Assembly (NCBI GenBank): GCA_945868475.1
Contig: CAMBLM010000002.1
Coordinates: 1 to 64,000 of the forward strand
DNA from: an uncultured Ruminococcus sp.
GTDB lineage: Bacteria > Bacillota > Clostridia > Oscillospirales > Ruminococcaceae
DNA length: 64,000 nt
Direction: 5' to 3'
Shown here piece by piece: positions 1-8,485 of the stretch. Position 1 is the first letter of the stretch; each line of letters starts with the position of its first letter. A program made the translations under genes and the position numbers. Below the pieces are notes generated by a model. The model was not told the DNA's origin. It saw only the letters and a program-made list of their open reading frames with translations, and did no database searches.

Positions 1-150
1 TTGTCGGTTGATCCGGATTGCTCGGCTGAACAGGATTTGTTGGCTGATCCGGATTACTTGGCTGATCTGGGTTTGTTGGCTGATCGGGATTTGTCGGTTG
101 ATCCGGATTGCTCGGCTGACTGGGGTTAGATGGCTGATTCGGTGTACTCG
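1..150 (-). repeat. 18-bp tandem repeats encoding PDQPTN-type hexapeptides
   Basis: On the minus strand the reading is a run of NPDQPT / NPDQPS units with a few variants (NPVQPS, NPSQPS). It continues off the left edge. It is a proline-rich stalk inside the choice-of-anchor-A gene and is expected to vary in unit number between strains. Confidence 0.85.
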
Positions 151-1438
151 GCTGATCTGGGTCAGTCGGCTTTTCGGAATCTTCATCGCCGTCATCACCG
201 TTATCACCATTGTCTTCGTCACCGTTATCTTCGTCGCCGTCATCGCTGTCGCCGTTATCTTCGTCGCCATTGTCGCTGTCACCATTATCTTCGTCACCGT
301 TGTCGCTGTCGCCGTTATCTTCGTCGCCATTGTCGCTGTCGCCGTCGTCACCATCCCCGTTATCTTCGTTGCCGTTATCTTCGTCACTGTCGTCAGGTGA
401 ATCAGGTGTAGTCGGAACAGCTTCGTTTATAACTTCTTCATCAACGGGGGTTGCACCGAATTCATTGTAACCATCGTAGTTGTTGCATATAAGAGTTCCC
501 TCAAAGTGGTCGCCTGCGCCGTTCGATCCGTTTGTAACATCGGCATTTACTGCAATGAGCGAACCCATATTGCGTCCGATCTCAATATTTCCGGCATCGG
601 GTACATTAAAGATGATATCCTTGTTGTTCAGGCTGCCGTTTGTAATATCATTGCCGTTGATCTTGGACTGTGCATTGTTGTTGAGGCTTATGCTGCCCTC
701 GCCAATGATGTTGATAAGGCACTTTGAACCCTCGGGTACATTGAAATTGAAGCAAAGCTGCGTATTACCTCCGTGGAGTGCATTATATTCATCAACTGTG
801 AGCGTGAAAACATTCAACGTTGGGTCAGAACCTGTAAATACAAGCTCCGCAGACCAGCCGCCGACCGAAACACTGCCGTTCGGAGCAAGCTCGGCAAGGT
901 TTCTGGAGGTCTGTTCAAGCTGCTTGAATGTGGAATCAAAGTCAACAGCGTTATCGGAATTATCGGAATAGCCATTATCGAATGTACCATTGACCGTTCC
1001 GCCGACTACAGCATTGCCTGCCATACAGTTTCCTGCGAGGTTGACATTTCCGCCGACAGCGATATTGCCTCTGTTTGCGCCGTTTCCGATATCAACATTT
1101 CCGTGATTGTTCGTATAGTTTCCCTTTACGAATACATTGTATCCGCCCGCGTCACCAAGAGCGGAAACCGTTTTTGCGGCAGACTGAGTGCTGAGCTGTG
1201 CATCTTCATTTGTATGTACATCTCTGGTCGTATCGTTATTCTTGTCGGAATCACCGCTTGTTACTTCGCCGATACCATCGCTGTTGCTGTCCTCGTGATA
1301 AGCCGAACCGCTTGGAAAATCAGCCTCGGCAGCATCGACCTGAGCGGCTGAACCGCCTGCGAAAAGACTTGCCGCGAAAGCAAGCGAAGCGACCGATCTC
1401 ATTATTGCTTTTGTCTTGGAATTCTTATCTGCAAACAT
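1..1438 (-). CDS. Secreted choice-of-anchor-A family protein, C-terminus outside window
   Basis: This frame is missing from the ORF track because its stop lies beyond the left edge. It starts at an ATG (1436-1438) preceded by GGAGG. The N-terminus is a signal peptide (KAIMRSVASLAFAASLFAGGSAAQ). About residues 95-310 resemble the choice-of-anchor A fold: beta-repeat text such as VFVKGNYTNNHGNVDIG and IAVGGNVNLAG, then a FNFNVPEGSKCLINIIGEG stretch. After about residue 345 the chain becomes low complexity: Asp/Asn/Gly/Glu decapeptides, then Pro-Asp-Gln-Pro-Thr hexapeptides, looking like a spacer that would lift the domain away from the cell. A wall anchor would lie outside the window. The family is linked to surface adhesion; the ligand is unknown. 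The family call is from sequence look only. Confidence 0.8.
   Translation of the reverse strand, partial: MFADKNSKTKAIMRSVASLAFAASLFAGGSAAQVDAAEADFPSGSAYHEDSNSDGIGEVTSGDSDKNNDTTRDVHTNEDAQLSTQSAAKTVSALGDAGGYNVFVKGNYTNNHGNVDIGNGANRGNIAVGGNVNLAGNCMAGNAVVGGTVNGTFDNGYSDNSDNAVDFDSTFKQLEQTSRNLAELAPNGSVSVGGWSAELVFTGSDPTLNVFTLTVDEYNALHGGNTQLCFNFNVPEGSKCLINIIGEGSISLNNNAQSKINGNDITNGSLNNKDIIFNVPDAGNIEIGRNMGSLIAVNADVTNGSNGAGDHFEGTLICNNYDGYNEFGATPVDEEVINEAVPTTPDSPDDSDEDNGNEDNGDGDDGDSDNGDEDNGDSDNGDEDNGDSDNGDEDNGDSDDGDEDNGDEDNGDNGDDGDEDSEKPTDPDQPSTPNQPSNPSQPSNPDQPTNPDQPTNPDQPSNPDQPTNPVQPSNPDQPT
181..396 (-). repeat. Acidic DNGDEDNGDS tandem repeat in coding sequence
   Basis: About 200 bases of near-tandem 30-bp units read as (DNGDEDNGDS)n on the minus strand. 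The composition (Asp, Asn, Gly, Glu) suggests a flexible acidic, possibly calcium-binding linker. The same repeat makes the spurious plus-strand ORFs in the track. Confidence 0.85.
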
Positions 1439-1526
1439 ACAAATACCTCCGAATACCTTTATAAATGACGTTTGCTTAAATATATGCTGAGAAAATTTAT
1501 ACAAGTATATGTATTTTATTTAGGTT

Positions 1527-1555
1527 ATTTTAACATATACTTATACAATTGTCAA
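1527..1555 (-). promoter_or_regulatory. Sigma-A promoter for the choice-of-anchor-A gene
   Basis: On the minus strand TTGACA (1550-1555) is followed after 17 nt by TAAAAT (1527-1532). It lies about 90 nt before the start codon and 50 nt after the end of the pilT-like gene, so the surface protein has its own promoter. Confidence 0.85.
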
Positions 1556-1607
1556 GGGATTTTCCTAAAAAACTTACTATAATTGTATATTTTTTTATAT
1601 GAAAATT

Positions 1608-2663
1608 TCACCTGCGAACTCTCTTTGCCATAATGTCCTGATTGAATGCATATTCGACCGCCGTTTCCGCAGAAATAACGCCGTCCGCAAAGAGTTTCAT
1701 CAGTGCACTGTCCATGGTCTGCATATCTGGTTCGGATTGCAGAACAGTATCGATCTGATGCGTTTTCTGCTCGCGTATCATCGTCTTGACCGCACTGTTC
1801 ACCCTCATTATCTCGAATGCAGGAACAAGTTCACCGCTTATTGACGGAACAAGCTGCTGCGTAACGACCGCACGAAGCACCATCGAAAGCTGGATCCGTA
1901 TCTGATGCTGCTGATTTGTCGGGAAAACATCGATGATACGGTCTATCGTGTTCGCCGCACCGTTCGTGTGGAGCGTTGAAAGCACGAGCTGACCTGTTTC
2001 CGCAGCCGTCATTGCAATATTTATCGTTTCAAAATCACGCATCTCGCCTACGAGGATAACATTCGGTGCTTGTCGGAGTGCCGCACGCAGCGCATCAATG
2101 TAGCTTTCCGTGTCAATGCCTATCTCACGCTGGCTGACAATGCATTTTTCATGCTTATACAAAAACTCGATAGGGTCTTCTATTGTAATTATATGCCCCG
2201 AGCGCGTAGAGTTGATCTTTTCTATCATACACGAAAGCGTTGTAGACTTGCCGTTTCCTGCCGCACCCGTTACAAGTACGATACCGCTCTTGTTCTCGGT
2301 AAGTTCCATTACACTTTCGGGAATGTGAAGCTTCGCCGCATCGGGAAGCTCAAACGGAACGCAGCGCAGCACCGCCGAAAACGATCCTCTCTGGTGGTAA
2401 ATGTTTGCTCTGAATCTGCCCGTTCCCTTTATCGAAAAGGAAAAATCCATCTCATTCCTGAGATCGTCGGGGCTGTTTATCTCAATGTGCGCAATGCGGA
2501 ATATCTGCATAACAGCGTCCTTTGTGTCCTCGGGCATAAGAACATCACCGCCTGCGGAAACGATCTTTCCGTCTATTTTAAAAGCCAGAGCCGCACCCGA
2601 AACAAGAAATATATCGGAAGCGTTTTTTTCGACCGCTTCTGTAAGAACCTTTTCAATATCCAT
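1608..2663 (-). CDS. PilT-like type IV pilus retraction ATPase
   Basis: A secretion-type ATPase of the PilT/GspE superfamily, about 351 residues. The Walker A loop reads GAAGNGKSTT, the Walker B region LVGEMRD, and the His box STLHTNGAANT, in PilT order. The N-terminal half matches the PilT-like N-domain. The track start at 2723 lies inside the preceding gene; the ATG at 2663 has GGAGG at normal distance, so I use that. PilT proteins power pilus retraction; whether this one retracts or assembles is open, because no PilB-type ATPase is seen in the window. It is the last gene of the pilus-like operon. Confidence 0.85.
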   Translation of the reverse strand: MDIEKVLTEAVEKNASDIFLVSGAALAFKIDGKIVSAGGDVLMPEDTKDAVMQIFRIAHIEINSPDDLRNEMDFSFSIKGTGRFRANIYHQRGSFSAVLRCVPFELPDAAKLHIPESVMELTENKSGIVLVTGAAGNGKSTTLSCMIEKINSTRSGHIITIEDPIEFLYKHEKCIVSQREIGIDTESYIDALRAALRQAPNVILVGEMRDFETINIAMTAAETGQLVLSTLHTNGAANTIDRIIDVFPTNQQHQIRIQLSMVLRAVVTQQLVPSISGELVPAFEIMRVNSAVKTMIREQKTHQIDTVLQSEPDMQTMDSALMKLFADGVISAETAVEYAFNQDIMAKRVRR

Positions 2664-2664
2664 A

Positions 2665-3144
2665 TTATTCCTCCGAAAAAAGATCTCCGTCCCAAAGCGT
2701 GAAGCCGTCTGCTTCGTCCTCACCGCCCGAGGAAACCGTCCTGCTGCTTATTATCCCGTATTGATCATCGCAGATAGCCATTTTCATAAGTATTTCCTGC
2801 CTGTCGTTGACAGGTGTGGAAAAGCTTATCTCTATGCCGTTCGGCGTTAGTGTGTATTCAGCGTTTTCTTCTTCAAGCAAAGCTAAAAATTCCGGTTCAC
2901 TCGGACTGAAATATTCGTCCGATAAGGTTTTGTACCTCGCCGCCGTCTGCTGTGCCTTTAGAGCGGCTTCATAGTAAGCCGCCGTGTATTCCGCACCTTT
3001 AAGGCTGTAATTATGCTCTTTTTTCGCAGCCGAAAGCGAAAGTGCCGCCAACAGGGCCATTACCAGCACAACGAATATCATCATTATCGAAAGATAACCC
3101 GTTCCGATGCCGCTCGGAAGCTTGTTTTTCTCGTTTTTCATCAC
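2665..3144 (-). CDS. Pilus-operon membrane protein, PilX-like position
   Basis: A 159-residue protein with one N-terminal membrane segment (GYLSIMMIFVVLVMALLAALSLSAA) followed by a soluble domain rich in Ala, Glu and Tyr. The start overlaps the upstream stop as ATGTGATG, so either the GTG at 3144 or the ATG at 3141 is used, indicating translational coupling. It resembles minor-pilin or PilX-type proteins by layout only; no GFxxxE cleavage site is present. It sits directly before the PilT-like ATPase with 1 nt between them. Confidence 0.65.
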   Translation of the reverse strand: MMKNEKNKLPSGIGTGYLSIMMIFVVLVMALLAALSLSAAKKEHNYSLKGAEYTAAYYEAALKAQQTAARYKTLSDEYFSPSEPEFLALLEEENAEYTLTPNGIEISFSTPVNDRQEILMKMAICDDQYGIISSRTVSSGGEDEADGFTLWDGDLFSEE

Positions 3145-3575
3145 ATAAGGCCCTCCGAACGTCCCGCAAAGCGAATTTTGTACAGCTCTTCGCCGCCTTT
3201 TCTACGAAAACTTATCTCCATTACGGGAACAAGCTCCTCTTCACGAACATTCACCACCGCTTCAAAGCTGCCGTATACGGAATAGGTGCAGTTTTCATCA
3301 AGCGGTATCACCGTGACGGCATCGCTGCCGATATTTGCACCGAATGCGGCTTTTACCGCCTCGGAAGCGTCACCCGAAAGTGCAAAGCTCTCCGCCGCAG
3401 TCTGACTGCAAAGGCTTATGTGTTCGAGCATATCGCTCTCCTTTGAAATGCCGTCCGCCGCCGCAAAAGCTCTGAGAATTACGGCAGAAGCGATCATAAA
3501 GAAGAACAGCACTATTATCATTTCAATGTAAAAAAGACCGAACGGAGCGTTTGGCTTTTTCTTTTTTACGCTCAT
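3141..3575 (-). CDS. Type IV pilin-like (pseudopilin) protein
   Basis: 144 residues. The N-terminus has a short basic leader (MSVKKKKPNAPFG), then a prepilin-like site G/LFYIEM with Glu at +5, followed directly by a hydrophobic helix (MIIVLFFFMIASAVILRAFAAA). That is the layout of class III signal peptides cut by a prepilin peptidase. The rest is a small beta-rich domain ending FRRKGGEELYKIRFAG. It has a good ribosome site (AAGAGGTG). No prepilin peptidase gene is in the window, so processing is inferred. Confidence 0.65.
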   Translation of the reverse strand: MSVKKKKPNAPFGLFYIEMIIVLFFFMIASAVILRAFAAADGISKESDMLEHISLCSQTAAESFALSGDASEAVKAAFGANIGSDAVTVIPLDENCTYSVYGSFEAVVNVREEELVPVMEISFRRKGGEELYKIRFAGRSEGLM

Positions 3576-3594
3576 ACCGCACCTCTTTTCATTA

Positions 3595-4044
3595 TCATTT
3601 TATCCTGCAAAGTGTTCGGAAATTCTCGCCGTTTTCGCTGCGAACGCTCACCGCAAGCAGTTCACCGTCCATTTTGACCGAGAAATCCCCGACCGTGAAA
3701 AGCTGCTCGCCGCTCTCTGCCTTTATCTCCGCATCTTCGGGGAAGAGCCGCTCGTACAGCACCCCGTCACTCTCATATATGAGCGTTGAAAAGCCGCTGT
3801 TTTTTATCAGCAGTTCCTTGTCCGAAAGGAGTTCGGCACTTTCGCAGGCGTGAAGCTTATTGGAAACATATCTTACCGCCGCAGTCGAGTTGAACACTGT
3901 GCCGTAGCTGTCGTTTATGCGCTTGTATGCGGAAGCTGCGACCGTTATCATTATCAGGCAGCAGACCGCAAAAATAAGGAACAGCGTCATTCCTGCGGCG
4001 GAGCTTACCGTTTCCGCAAGTCGCCTTGTCTGTGGTCTTATCAT
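3595..4044 (-). CDS. DUF4860-like pilus-operon protein
   Basis: 149 residues with one N-terminal membrane helix (AAGMTLFLIFAVCCLIMITVAASAYKRI) and a beta-rich exterior domain (GTVFNSTAAVRYVSNKLHACE...). This pattern resembles DUF4860-type proteins that lie in small pilus-like operons of Clostridia; the assignment is from memory of the family look and is not certain. It starts with ATG after AGAGGGA, 2 nt after the stop of the gene before it. Confidence 0.6.
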   Translation of the reverse strand: MIRPQTRRLAETVSSAAGMTLFLIFAVCCLIMITVAASAYKRINDSYGTVFNSTAAVRYVSNKLHACESAELLSDKELLIKNSGFSTLIYESDGVLYERLFPEDAEIKAESGEQLFTVGDFSVKMDGELLAVSVRSENGENFRTLCRIK

Positions 4045-4046
4045 AG

Positions 4047-4364
4047 TTATTCCCTCTCAACGACCGTTATCGTCGGGCGTATATTCGCCCCGAAATAGTC
4101 ATATCCGACGATGTATTTATCGCTGTTCACGGTTATCCCGTAGTTTTCTTCAAGGTAGGAAAGGCTCGGCGGATATTCGCCCTCTATCGAGTAGCAAAGC
4201 ACAGCACCGTTCATTATCTCGTCCTCGACCGAGCTGCACTGCTTCTCACGGGCAGCTTTATCCGCATTTCCCACCGAAACCAGAAACCATACTATTACTA
4301 ATGCAAAAAGAACAGCAGAAACAATATACATTTTTACGGGGTTGCCCGTCCTGCTTTTTCTCAT
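4047..4364 (-). CDS. Small membrane-anchored pilus-operon protein
   Basis: The track start (TTG at 4382) overlaps the PilC-like gene; the ATG at 4364 has AAGGAG six bases before it and is preferred, giving 105 residues. There is one membrane helix (MYIVSAVLFALVIVWFLVSVG), then a short domain with the pilin-like line MNGAVLCYSIEGEYPPSLSYLEENYGI, which in many pilins follows the N-terminal helix. The N-terminus lacks a clear prepilin site. It is likely a minor pilin or assembly factor. Confidence 0.6.
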   Translation of the reverse strand: MRKSRTGNPVKMYIVSAVLFALVIVWFLVSVGNADKAAREKQCSSVEDEIMNGAVLCYSIEGEYPPSLSYLEENYGITVNSDKYIVGYDYFGANIRPTITVVERE

Positions 4365-4374
4365 AGAACGCTCC

Positions 4375-5418
4375 TTATCCAAGCGAAGAAATTATATCCG
4401 TCATCGGCAGCATTACCGCAAGCAGCAGTGAACCTATCATCACCGCGATAATTCCTATCATTATCGGCTCGATGAGTGATACTGCACCATAAATTCTGCG
4501 GTCGCACTCATTCTGACAGCGTTCGCTTATCTTACGCCAAGCCGTTTCAAACGTTCCTGCCTTGTATGCCGAACGAAGCGAATGTGAATCCATCGGATTC
4601 AGAAATCCCGATTTTTTCACAGCATCAGCGAAGCCTTCGCCCTCCAGCACAAGCCTTTCGCACTCGGAAAGCTTTGCGGAAACGTGTTTGTTTCCCGTCA
4701 GTCCTTTCGCAAGTTCAAGTGACTCTTCGGGCGAGATACCGCACTCCGCCATCATGCAAAGTGCGCTCGCAACATCAGCCATTGCAACGGCTTCGGAAAT
4801 TTTTCTCGTGAAAATAAAATTCGTGCCTGCGCCGTAAAGGGCTTTCCTCGTCTTTGGAAAAGCCGACAAAAGAGCCATCACAGCCGCCACTACAAGCACC
4901 GCCAGCAGCACTATCATAAGCACAATGCCAAGTCTGTACGCAAAGTCAACACTGCTTTCAGCCGCCGCAGCCGCGCTTTCATCAAAGCGGAAGAAGATAT
5001 CGCGGAACATCGGGATTATCTTAACCACCATCACAATAACAACGACCGCCATCATCGCAAGCAGAAGCAGCGGATGAGAAAATGCACTCGTCACCGTGCT
5101 TCGTATATCAGCACGCTTTTCGTAATATTCCGAAAGTCCTTTCAGCGTGTTTTCGAGCCGTCCCGTTACAAGACCTATCCTGACGGTTTTCACGGCATAA
5201 TCGGGGAAAATGCCCGACCTTTCCATTGCCGCCGCAAGCGTGATATCCTCGTTCATTGCGGTGCAAAGCTGCTCGGCGACCTCTTTGAGCCGCTGATCGT
5301 CAGCCTCCTGCGCAAGTGCTTCAAGTCCGTCCGCAAGCGGTATCCCTGCTTCGATCATCATTCCGAGCTGCTCGCAGAAATACGCGACTTCTTCATTTGT
5401 AAGCGGTTTCTGTTTCAT
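4375..5418 (-). CDS. PilC/GspF-type pilus platform membrane protein
   Basis: 347 residues with the duplicated T2SSF architecture: a soluble domain at about residues 8-125 (FCEQLGMMIEAGIPLADGLEAL), a membrane helix (HPLLLLAMMAVVVIVMVVKI), another helix near 165-190, a second soluble domain (ADVASALCMMAECGISPEESLELA) and a C-terminal helix (IEPIMIGIIAVMIGSLLLAVMLPM). PilC/GspF proteins are the inner-membrane platform on which the ATPase turns. It lies 12 nt downstream of the transglutaminase gene. Confidence 0.88.
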   Translation of the reverse strand: MKQKPLTNEEVAYFCEQLGMMIEAGIPLADGLEALAQEADDQRLKEVAEQLCTAMNEDITLAAAMERSGIFPDYAVKTVRIGLVTGRLENTLKGLSEYYEKRADIRSTVTSAFSHPLLLLAMMAVVVIVMVVKIIPMFRDIFFRFDESAAAAAESSVDFAYRLGIVLMIVLLAVLVVAAVMALLSAFPKTRKALYGAGTNFIFTRKISEAVAMADVASALCMMAECGISPEESLELAKGLTGNKHVSAKLSECERLVLEGEGFADAVKKSGFLNPMDSHSLRSAYKAGTFETAWRKISERCQNECDRRIYGAVSLIEPIMIGIIAVMIGSLLLAVMLPMTDIISSLG

Positions 5419-5430
5419 ATATTTTTCCTC

Positions 5431-6654
5431 TCAATATCTGTACAATGCGGAATAATTGCTGCTGTCGGAGATGTATTCCCCGATCTTCTTTTTGTTCTTT
5501 TGTCCCGAATAGAATGTCGCATCGGCAATGTTGTAGCCTTTATTTTTCAGAAAAAGTTCGGGGGTTATCCAACCCGTTTCCTCCGTGTAGATCTCGTTCC
5601 AGGCGTGGTAAATGTTCTCCTTTGCATAACCGACAACGATGCGTGAGGGTATCCCCTGCGAGCGGCACATCGCCGTCATCAGTGAAGCATAGTCGAAGCA
5701 TATCCCCTTGCCGTTTTTCAGCGTTCGGTCAGGGTCGGGGGTGTAGCCCGTAAGTCCGTTCGTTACCTTTTTCGCAAGCTCCTTGTCGTAGGAAATATTC
5801 TCCGTGACGTAGCCGAAAACAGCGGCAATTTTATCGACCGTGCCGCTCTTGTCCGAGCAGAGCTGTGACGCTTTTTTCACGCAGTCGGAATTTTTGTCGA
5901 AGTCGGAGTATTTGTTCGGGAAAAGATACATATCCGTTTCGCTCTTTATCTTTACCTCAAACGAAGCCTCCGCCGCAAGCGAGTAGCTTTTTCCCGAAAG
6001 CTGTTCATACACTCTCACCGTGTAGCTTCCGCTGCCCATAAGCGGAAAGAATTCCGTTGTTCCGCTGCCCGAAAGGTCATGGTCATACTGCGTTTTGCCG
6101 CATAAAACACGGAGCTTCGCCTTTTCGCTCTTGCCGCTGTAAGCCGCAGCGATATAGCCGTCATCAGCGTTGCTGTAGTCGATGAGCGCAGTGTCCGTTT
6201 TCTCGGCTTTTTTCCCGTCCGCCGACGGCATTTTTATAACATACGGCTTAATATTTGCTTTCGGGGCAGCATTCGTTTCCGTTTTTTCCGCATTTCCCGA
6301 AAAAGTCGTATTTGCCTCTGTCAAGATAGCCGAGATCGTTGCAGCAGCGGTATTTTCGTCAGTTTCCTCTGTTCCGGCTGTTGATCCCGTTGAAATTTCG
6401 GTTTCCGAAGAAATTTCCGTTTCAGTCCGTTTTTCGGAAGAGGTCTGCGAAGCCGTTTCTGTCGGTTCGGAAGTTGTTTCTTCCGTTTCGGCGGCCGTTA
6501 TTTCCGTTATGCTCGTCAAAACTGTGCTTGTGATGCTTGTATCAGCCGCGACCTCGGTTTCAGTTGTTCCCGTGTTGGTTTTTGAGCAAGAAGAAAACAT
6601 CAAAACCGCCGCACAAAGCAGGAGTGTCGAAGCATTATGTATTCTGTTTTTCAT
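5431..6654 (-). CDS. Transglutaminase-like lipoprotein heading the pilus operon
   Basis: A secreted lipoprotein: signal peptide ending in FSSC (lipobox Cys), then about 100 residues of Thr/Glu/Ser-rich linker, then a transglutaminase-like core. The core shows the Cys site GKGICFDYASLMTAMCRSQGIPSRIV and the His site YHAWNEIYTEETGW; the third acidic residue is not obvious (WITPE takes the usual place). Track residue 1 is GTG; the ATG at 6654 has AGGGGAG well placed and is preferred. Members of this fold are peptidases or cross-linkers. The position suggests processing or linking of pilus or wall proteins, which is inference. Confidence 0.8.
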   Translation of the reverse strand: MKNRIHNASTLLLCAAVLMFSSCSKTNTGTTETEVAADTSITSTVLTSITEITAAETEETTSEPTETASQTSSEKRTETEISSETEISTGSTAGTEETDENTAAATISAILTEANTTFSGNAEKTETNAAPKANIKPYVIKMPSADGKKAEKTDTALIDYSNADDGYIAAAYSGKSEKAKLRVLCGKTQYDHDLSGSGTTEFFPLMGSGSYTVRVYEQLSGKSYSLAAEASFEVKIKSETDMYLFPNKYSDFDKNSDCVKKASQLCSDKSGTVDKIAAVFGYVTENISYDKELAKKVTNGLTGYTPDPDRTLKNGKGICFDYASLMTAMCRSQGIPSRIVVGYAKENIYHAWNEIYTEETGWITPELFLKNKGYNIADATFYSGQKNKKKIGEYISDSSNYSALYRY

Positions 6655-6686
6655 CGGCACTCCCCTTTCGTTTTATAGTTATAATA

Positions 6687-6715
6687 ATTTTACCATTCCG
6701 CTTAAATTTTGTCAA
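6687..6715 (-). promoter_or_regulatory. Sigma-A promoter of the pilus-like operon
   Basis: TTGACA (6710-6715), 17 nt, TAAAAT (6687-6692) on the minus strand, about 30 nt before the transglutaminase start. All seven genes to 1608 are tightly spaced, so this probably drives the whole operon. Confidence 0.85.
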
Positions 6716-6772
6716 CCGATAGAGTAAAAATTGAGGATATGCTTACCGGAATTATTTAAATGCGTAATTCGT

Positions 6773-6789
6773 AATGCGTAATTATTATG
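6773..6789. repeat. AATGCGTAATTATTATG short repeat, copy 1
   Basis: This 17-mer recurs exactly at 27012-27028. A shorter partial copy (ATGCGTAATTCGTAATGCGTAATT) sits just before it. It lies in the 345-base gap between the pilus operon and metK, which otherwise holds the operon promoter and the inverted repeat at 6901-6953. Confidence 0.6.
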
Positions 6790-6900
6790 GTGTGCAAATT
6801 TTGGAGGAAACCATAATGCGGGTACATAATCCGACCATATAGAAAATTTTTTTGAGATATTATATCACCATTCACATCGCAATTTCCGCAAATAAACCAG

Positions 6901-6953
6901 AAAGGCGCAGTTCACATTTTTAGGATTTGCCTTTTCATGTGAACCACGCCTTT
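6901..6953 (-). terminator. Hairpin downstream of metK
   Basis: Two 17-base arms AAAGGCGCAGTTCACAT and ATGTGAACCACGCCTTT (15 of 17 paired) enclose a 19-base loop. It lies 50 nt past the metK stop and would form in the metK transcript. There is no strong U tract after it on the minus strand, so it may be an RNA 3' stabiliser rather than a plain terminator. Confidence 0.5.
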
Positions 6954-7001
6954 AGATTTGTTGGCTATTACGCTTTTTCATCAAAGCTTTGCCATAACTT
7001 T

Positions 7002-8180
7002 TTACTTAACTGCCGCTTTGAGTTCTTCGACCTTGTCAGTCTTTTCCCAAGCTACGCCGAGATCTTCCCTGCCCATGTGTCCGTATGCAGCGAGCTGTCT
7101 GTACTGCGGCTTGCGCAGGTCGAGTGCTTCGATGATAGCTGCCGGACGTAGGTCAAACACCTTGCTTATGGCTTCGGAAAGCTTATCGTCGGAAACCTTG
7201 CCTGTACCAAAGCTGTCAACGAGTACGGAAACAGGTTCAGCCTTGCCTATGGCATAAGCTATCTCGATCTCGCACTTGTCGGCAAGTCCTGCTGCTACGA
7301 TATTCTTTGCAACATATCTTGCTGCGTAAGCTGCGCTTCTGTCAACCTTTGTCGGGTCTTTTCCGCTGAAAGCTCCGCCGCCGTGACGGGAATATCCGCC
7401 GTAGGTATCAACGATGATCTTTCTGCCTGTAAGACCGCTGTCGCCCTGTGGTCCGCCGATAACGAAGCGTCCTGTCGGGTTTACATAATACTTTGTATCA
7501 ACGAGGAGTTCAGCAGGAATGATCGGCTTTATTACCTTTTCGATGATATCGGCACGGATCTGTTCAAGTGTAACTGCCTCGGAGTGCTGTGTGGAAACAA
7601 CAACTGTATCTACGCGGACAGGTTTATTGTCGTCATATTCAACAGTTACCTGAGTTTTTCCGTCGGGGCGAAGATAAGGGATAGTTCCGTTCTTTCTTAC
7701 TTCTGTAAGCTTCTTTGCAAGCTTATGTGCAAGCGAGATCGGCATAGGCATAAGCTCCGATGTTTCGTTGCAGGCAAAACCGAACATCATGCCCTGATCG
7801 CCTGCACCCGTCATAAAGCGGTCAGACTTCTCGCCCTGCTTATGTTCGAGAGCTTCATCAACGCCGAGTGCGATATCAGCGGACTGCTCATCAATTGCTG
7901 TAAGAACGGAGCAGGTATGGCCGTCAAATCCGAACTTTGCACGGTCATATCCGATATCGATAACGACCTGACGTGCGATCTTCGGGATATCAACATAGCA
8001 GTTCGTGGAAATTTCGCCCATGCAGAGTATCATACCTGTTGTTGTGGCTGTTTCGCAGGCAACTCTGCCCATTGGGTCTTCTTTAAGGATAGCATCGAGA
8101 ACGGCGTCCGATATCTGGTCACATATTTTGTCGGGATGGCCTTCAGTAACGGATTCCGATGTAAAAAACTTCTTTGACAT
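7002..8180 (-). CDS. metK: S-adenosylmethionine synthetase
   Basis: 392 residues, the usual MetK length. It makes S-adenosylmethionine from methionine and ATP. Recognisable motifs are [24 protein letters not shown] at the N-terminus, [12 protein letters not shown] (loop signature) and the P-loop-like [19 protein letters not shown]. It is preceded by GGAGG and by a SAM-I riboswitch, so its product represses its own transcription. Single gene, with its own promoter. Confidence 0.98.
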   Translation of the reverse strand: MSKKFFTSESVTEGHPDKICDQISDAVLDAILKEDPMGRVACETATTTGMILCMGEISTNCYVDIPKIARQVVIDIGYDRAKFGFDGHTCSVLTAIDEQSADIALGVDEALEHKQGEKSDRFMTGAGDQGMMFGFACNETSELMPMPISLAHKLAKKLTEVRKNGTIPYLRPDGKTQVTVEYDDNKPVRVDTVVVSTQHSEAVTLEQIRADIIEKVIKPIIPAELLVDTKYYVNPTGRFVIGGPQGDSGLTGRKIIVDTYGGYSRHGGGAFSGKDPTKVDRSAAYAARYVAKNIVAAGLADKCEIEIAYAIGKAEPVSVLVDSFGTGKVSDDKLSEAISKVFDLRPAAIIEALDLRKPQYRQLAAYGHMGREDLGVAWEKTDKVEELKAAVK

Positions 8181-8196
8181 TTAAATTCCTCCTTAT

Positions 8197-8360
8197 AAAA
8201 AAAAAGCACCTGAAAAAACTTTCAAGCGCAGACGTTAAAGACAAATCTTACTCATCTCTCGGCTTTTCACCGCAGGATTTAGCACCTTTCCTGTCAGAAT
8301 GAAATCTGCAATTAGGTTGCCGGGCTTCACAGGACCAGTTCCTCCGCCACTCTTGATAAG
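8197..8360 (-). promoter_or_regulatory. SAM-I (S-box) riboswitch with intrinsic terminator
   Basis: The minus strand from 8360 reads TTATCAAGAGTGGCGGAGG, then ACTGGTCCTGTGAAGCCCGGCAACC, AAGGTGCTAAATCC and GATGAGTAAG: the conserved S-box aptamer order. It is followed by a GC-containing hairpin (GCGCTTGAA / TTCAGGTGC, 8206-8229) and nine U residues (8197-8205), the off-switch terminator formed when SAM is bound. metK starts 16 nt later. Confidence 0.96.
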
Positions 8361-8368
8361 TTTTCTTC

Positions 8369-8397
8369 ATTATAGCATATACATACCATTAAGTCAA
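8369..8397 (-). promoter_or_regulatory. Sigma-A promoter for metK
   Basis: TTGACT (8392-8397), 17 nt, TATAAT (8369-8374) on the minus strand, ending just before the riboswitch. Confidence 0.88.
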
Positions 8398-8445
8398 TAG
8401 AAATTTAAAAAATTCACAAAAAAGGTACGCTTTTAAAAAATCACT

Positions 8446-8475
8446 AAAAAGGGAGCGTCCCTTTCGGAACGCCCC
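8446..8475 (-). terminator. Intrinsic terminator of the first BIG2 gene
   Basis: GGGGCGTTCC, GAAA loop, GGGACGCTCCC, then TTTTT on the minus strand, 10 nt after the stop at 8486. Confidence 0.9.
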
Positions 8476-8485
8476 ATAGTGTATT

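Noticed and set aside
1-396. CRISPR-like array in the repeat block
   Set aside because: The units are contiguous 18- and 30-bp coding repeats without spacers and keep an open frame.
8-1464. Seven plus-strand ORFs of the track (8..1464)
   Set aside because: They are shadows of the minus-strand choice-of-anchor-A gene; the Arg/Ile/Val- and Ser/Pro-rich texts come from the DNA repeats read in wrong frames.
6182-6727. 181-aa plus-strand ORF
   Set aside because: Mirror of the Thr/Ser/Glu linker in the transglutaminase lipoprotein.
7383-8177. 264-aa plus-strand ORF
   Set aside because: Exactly antisense to metK, with no ribosome site or family look.
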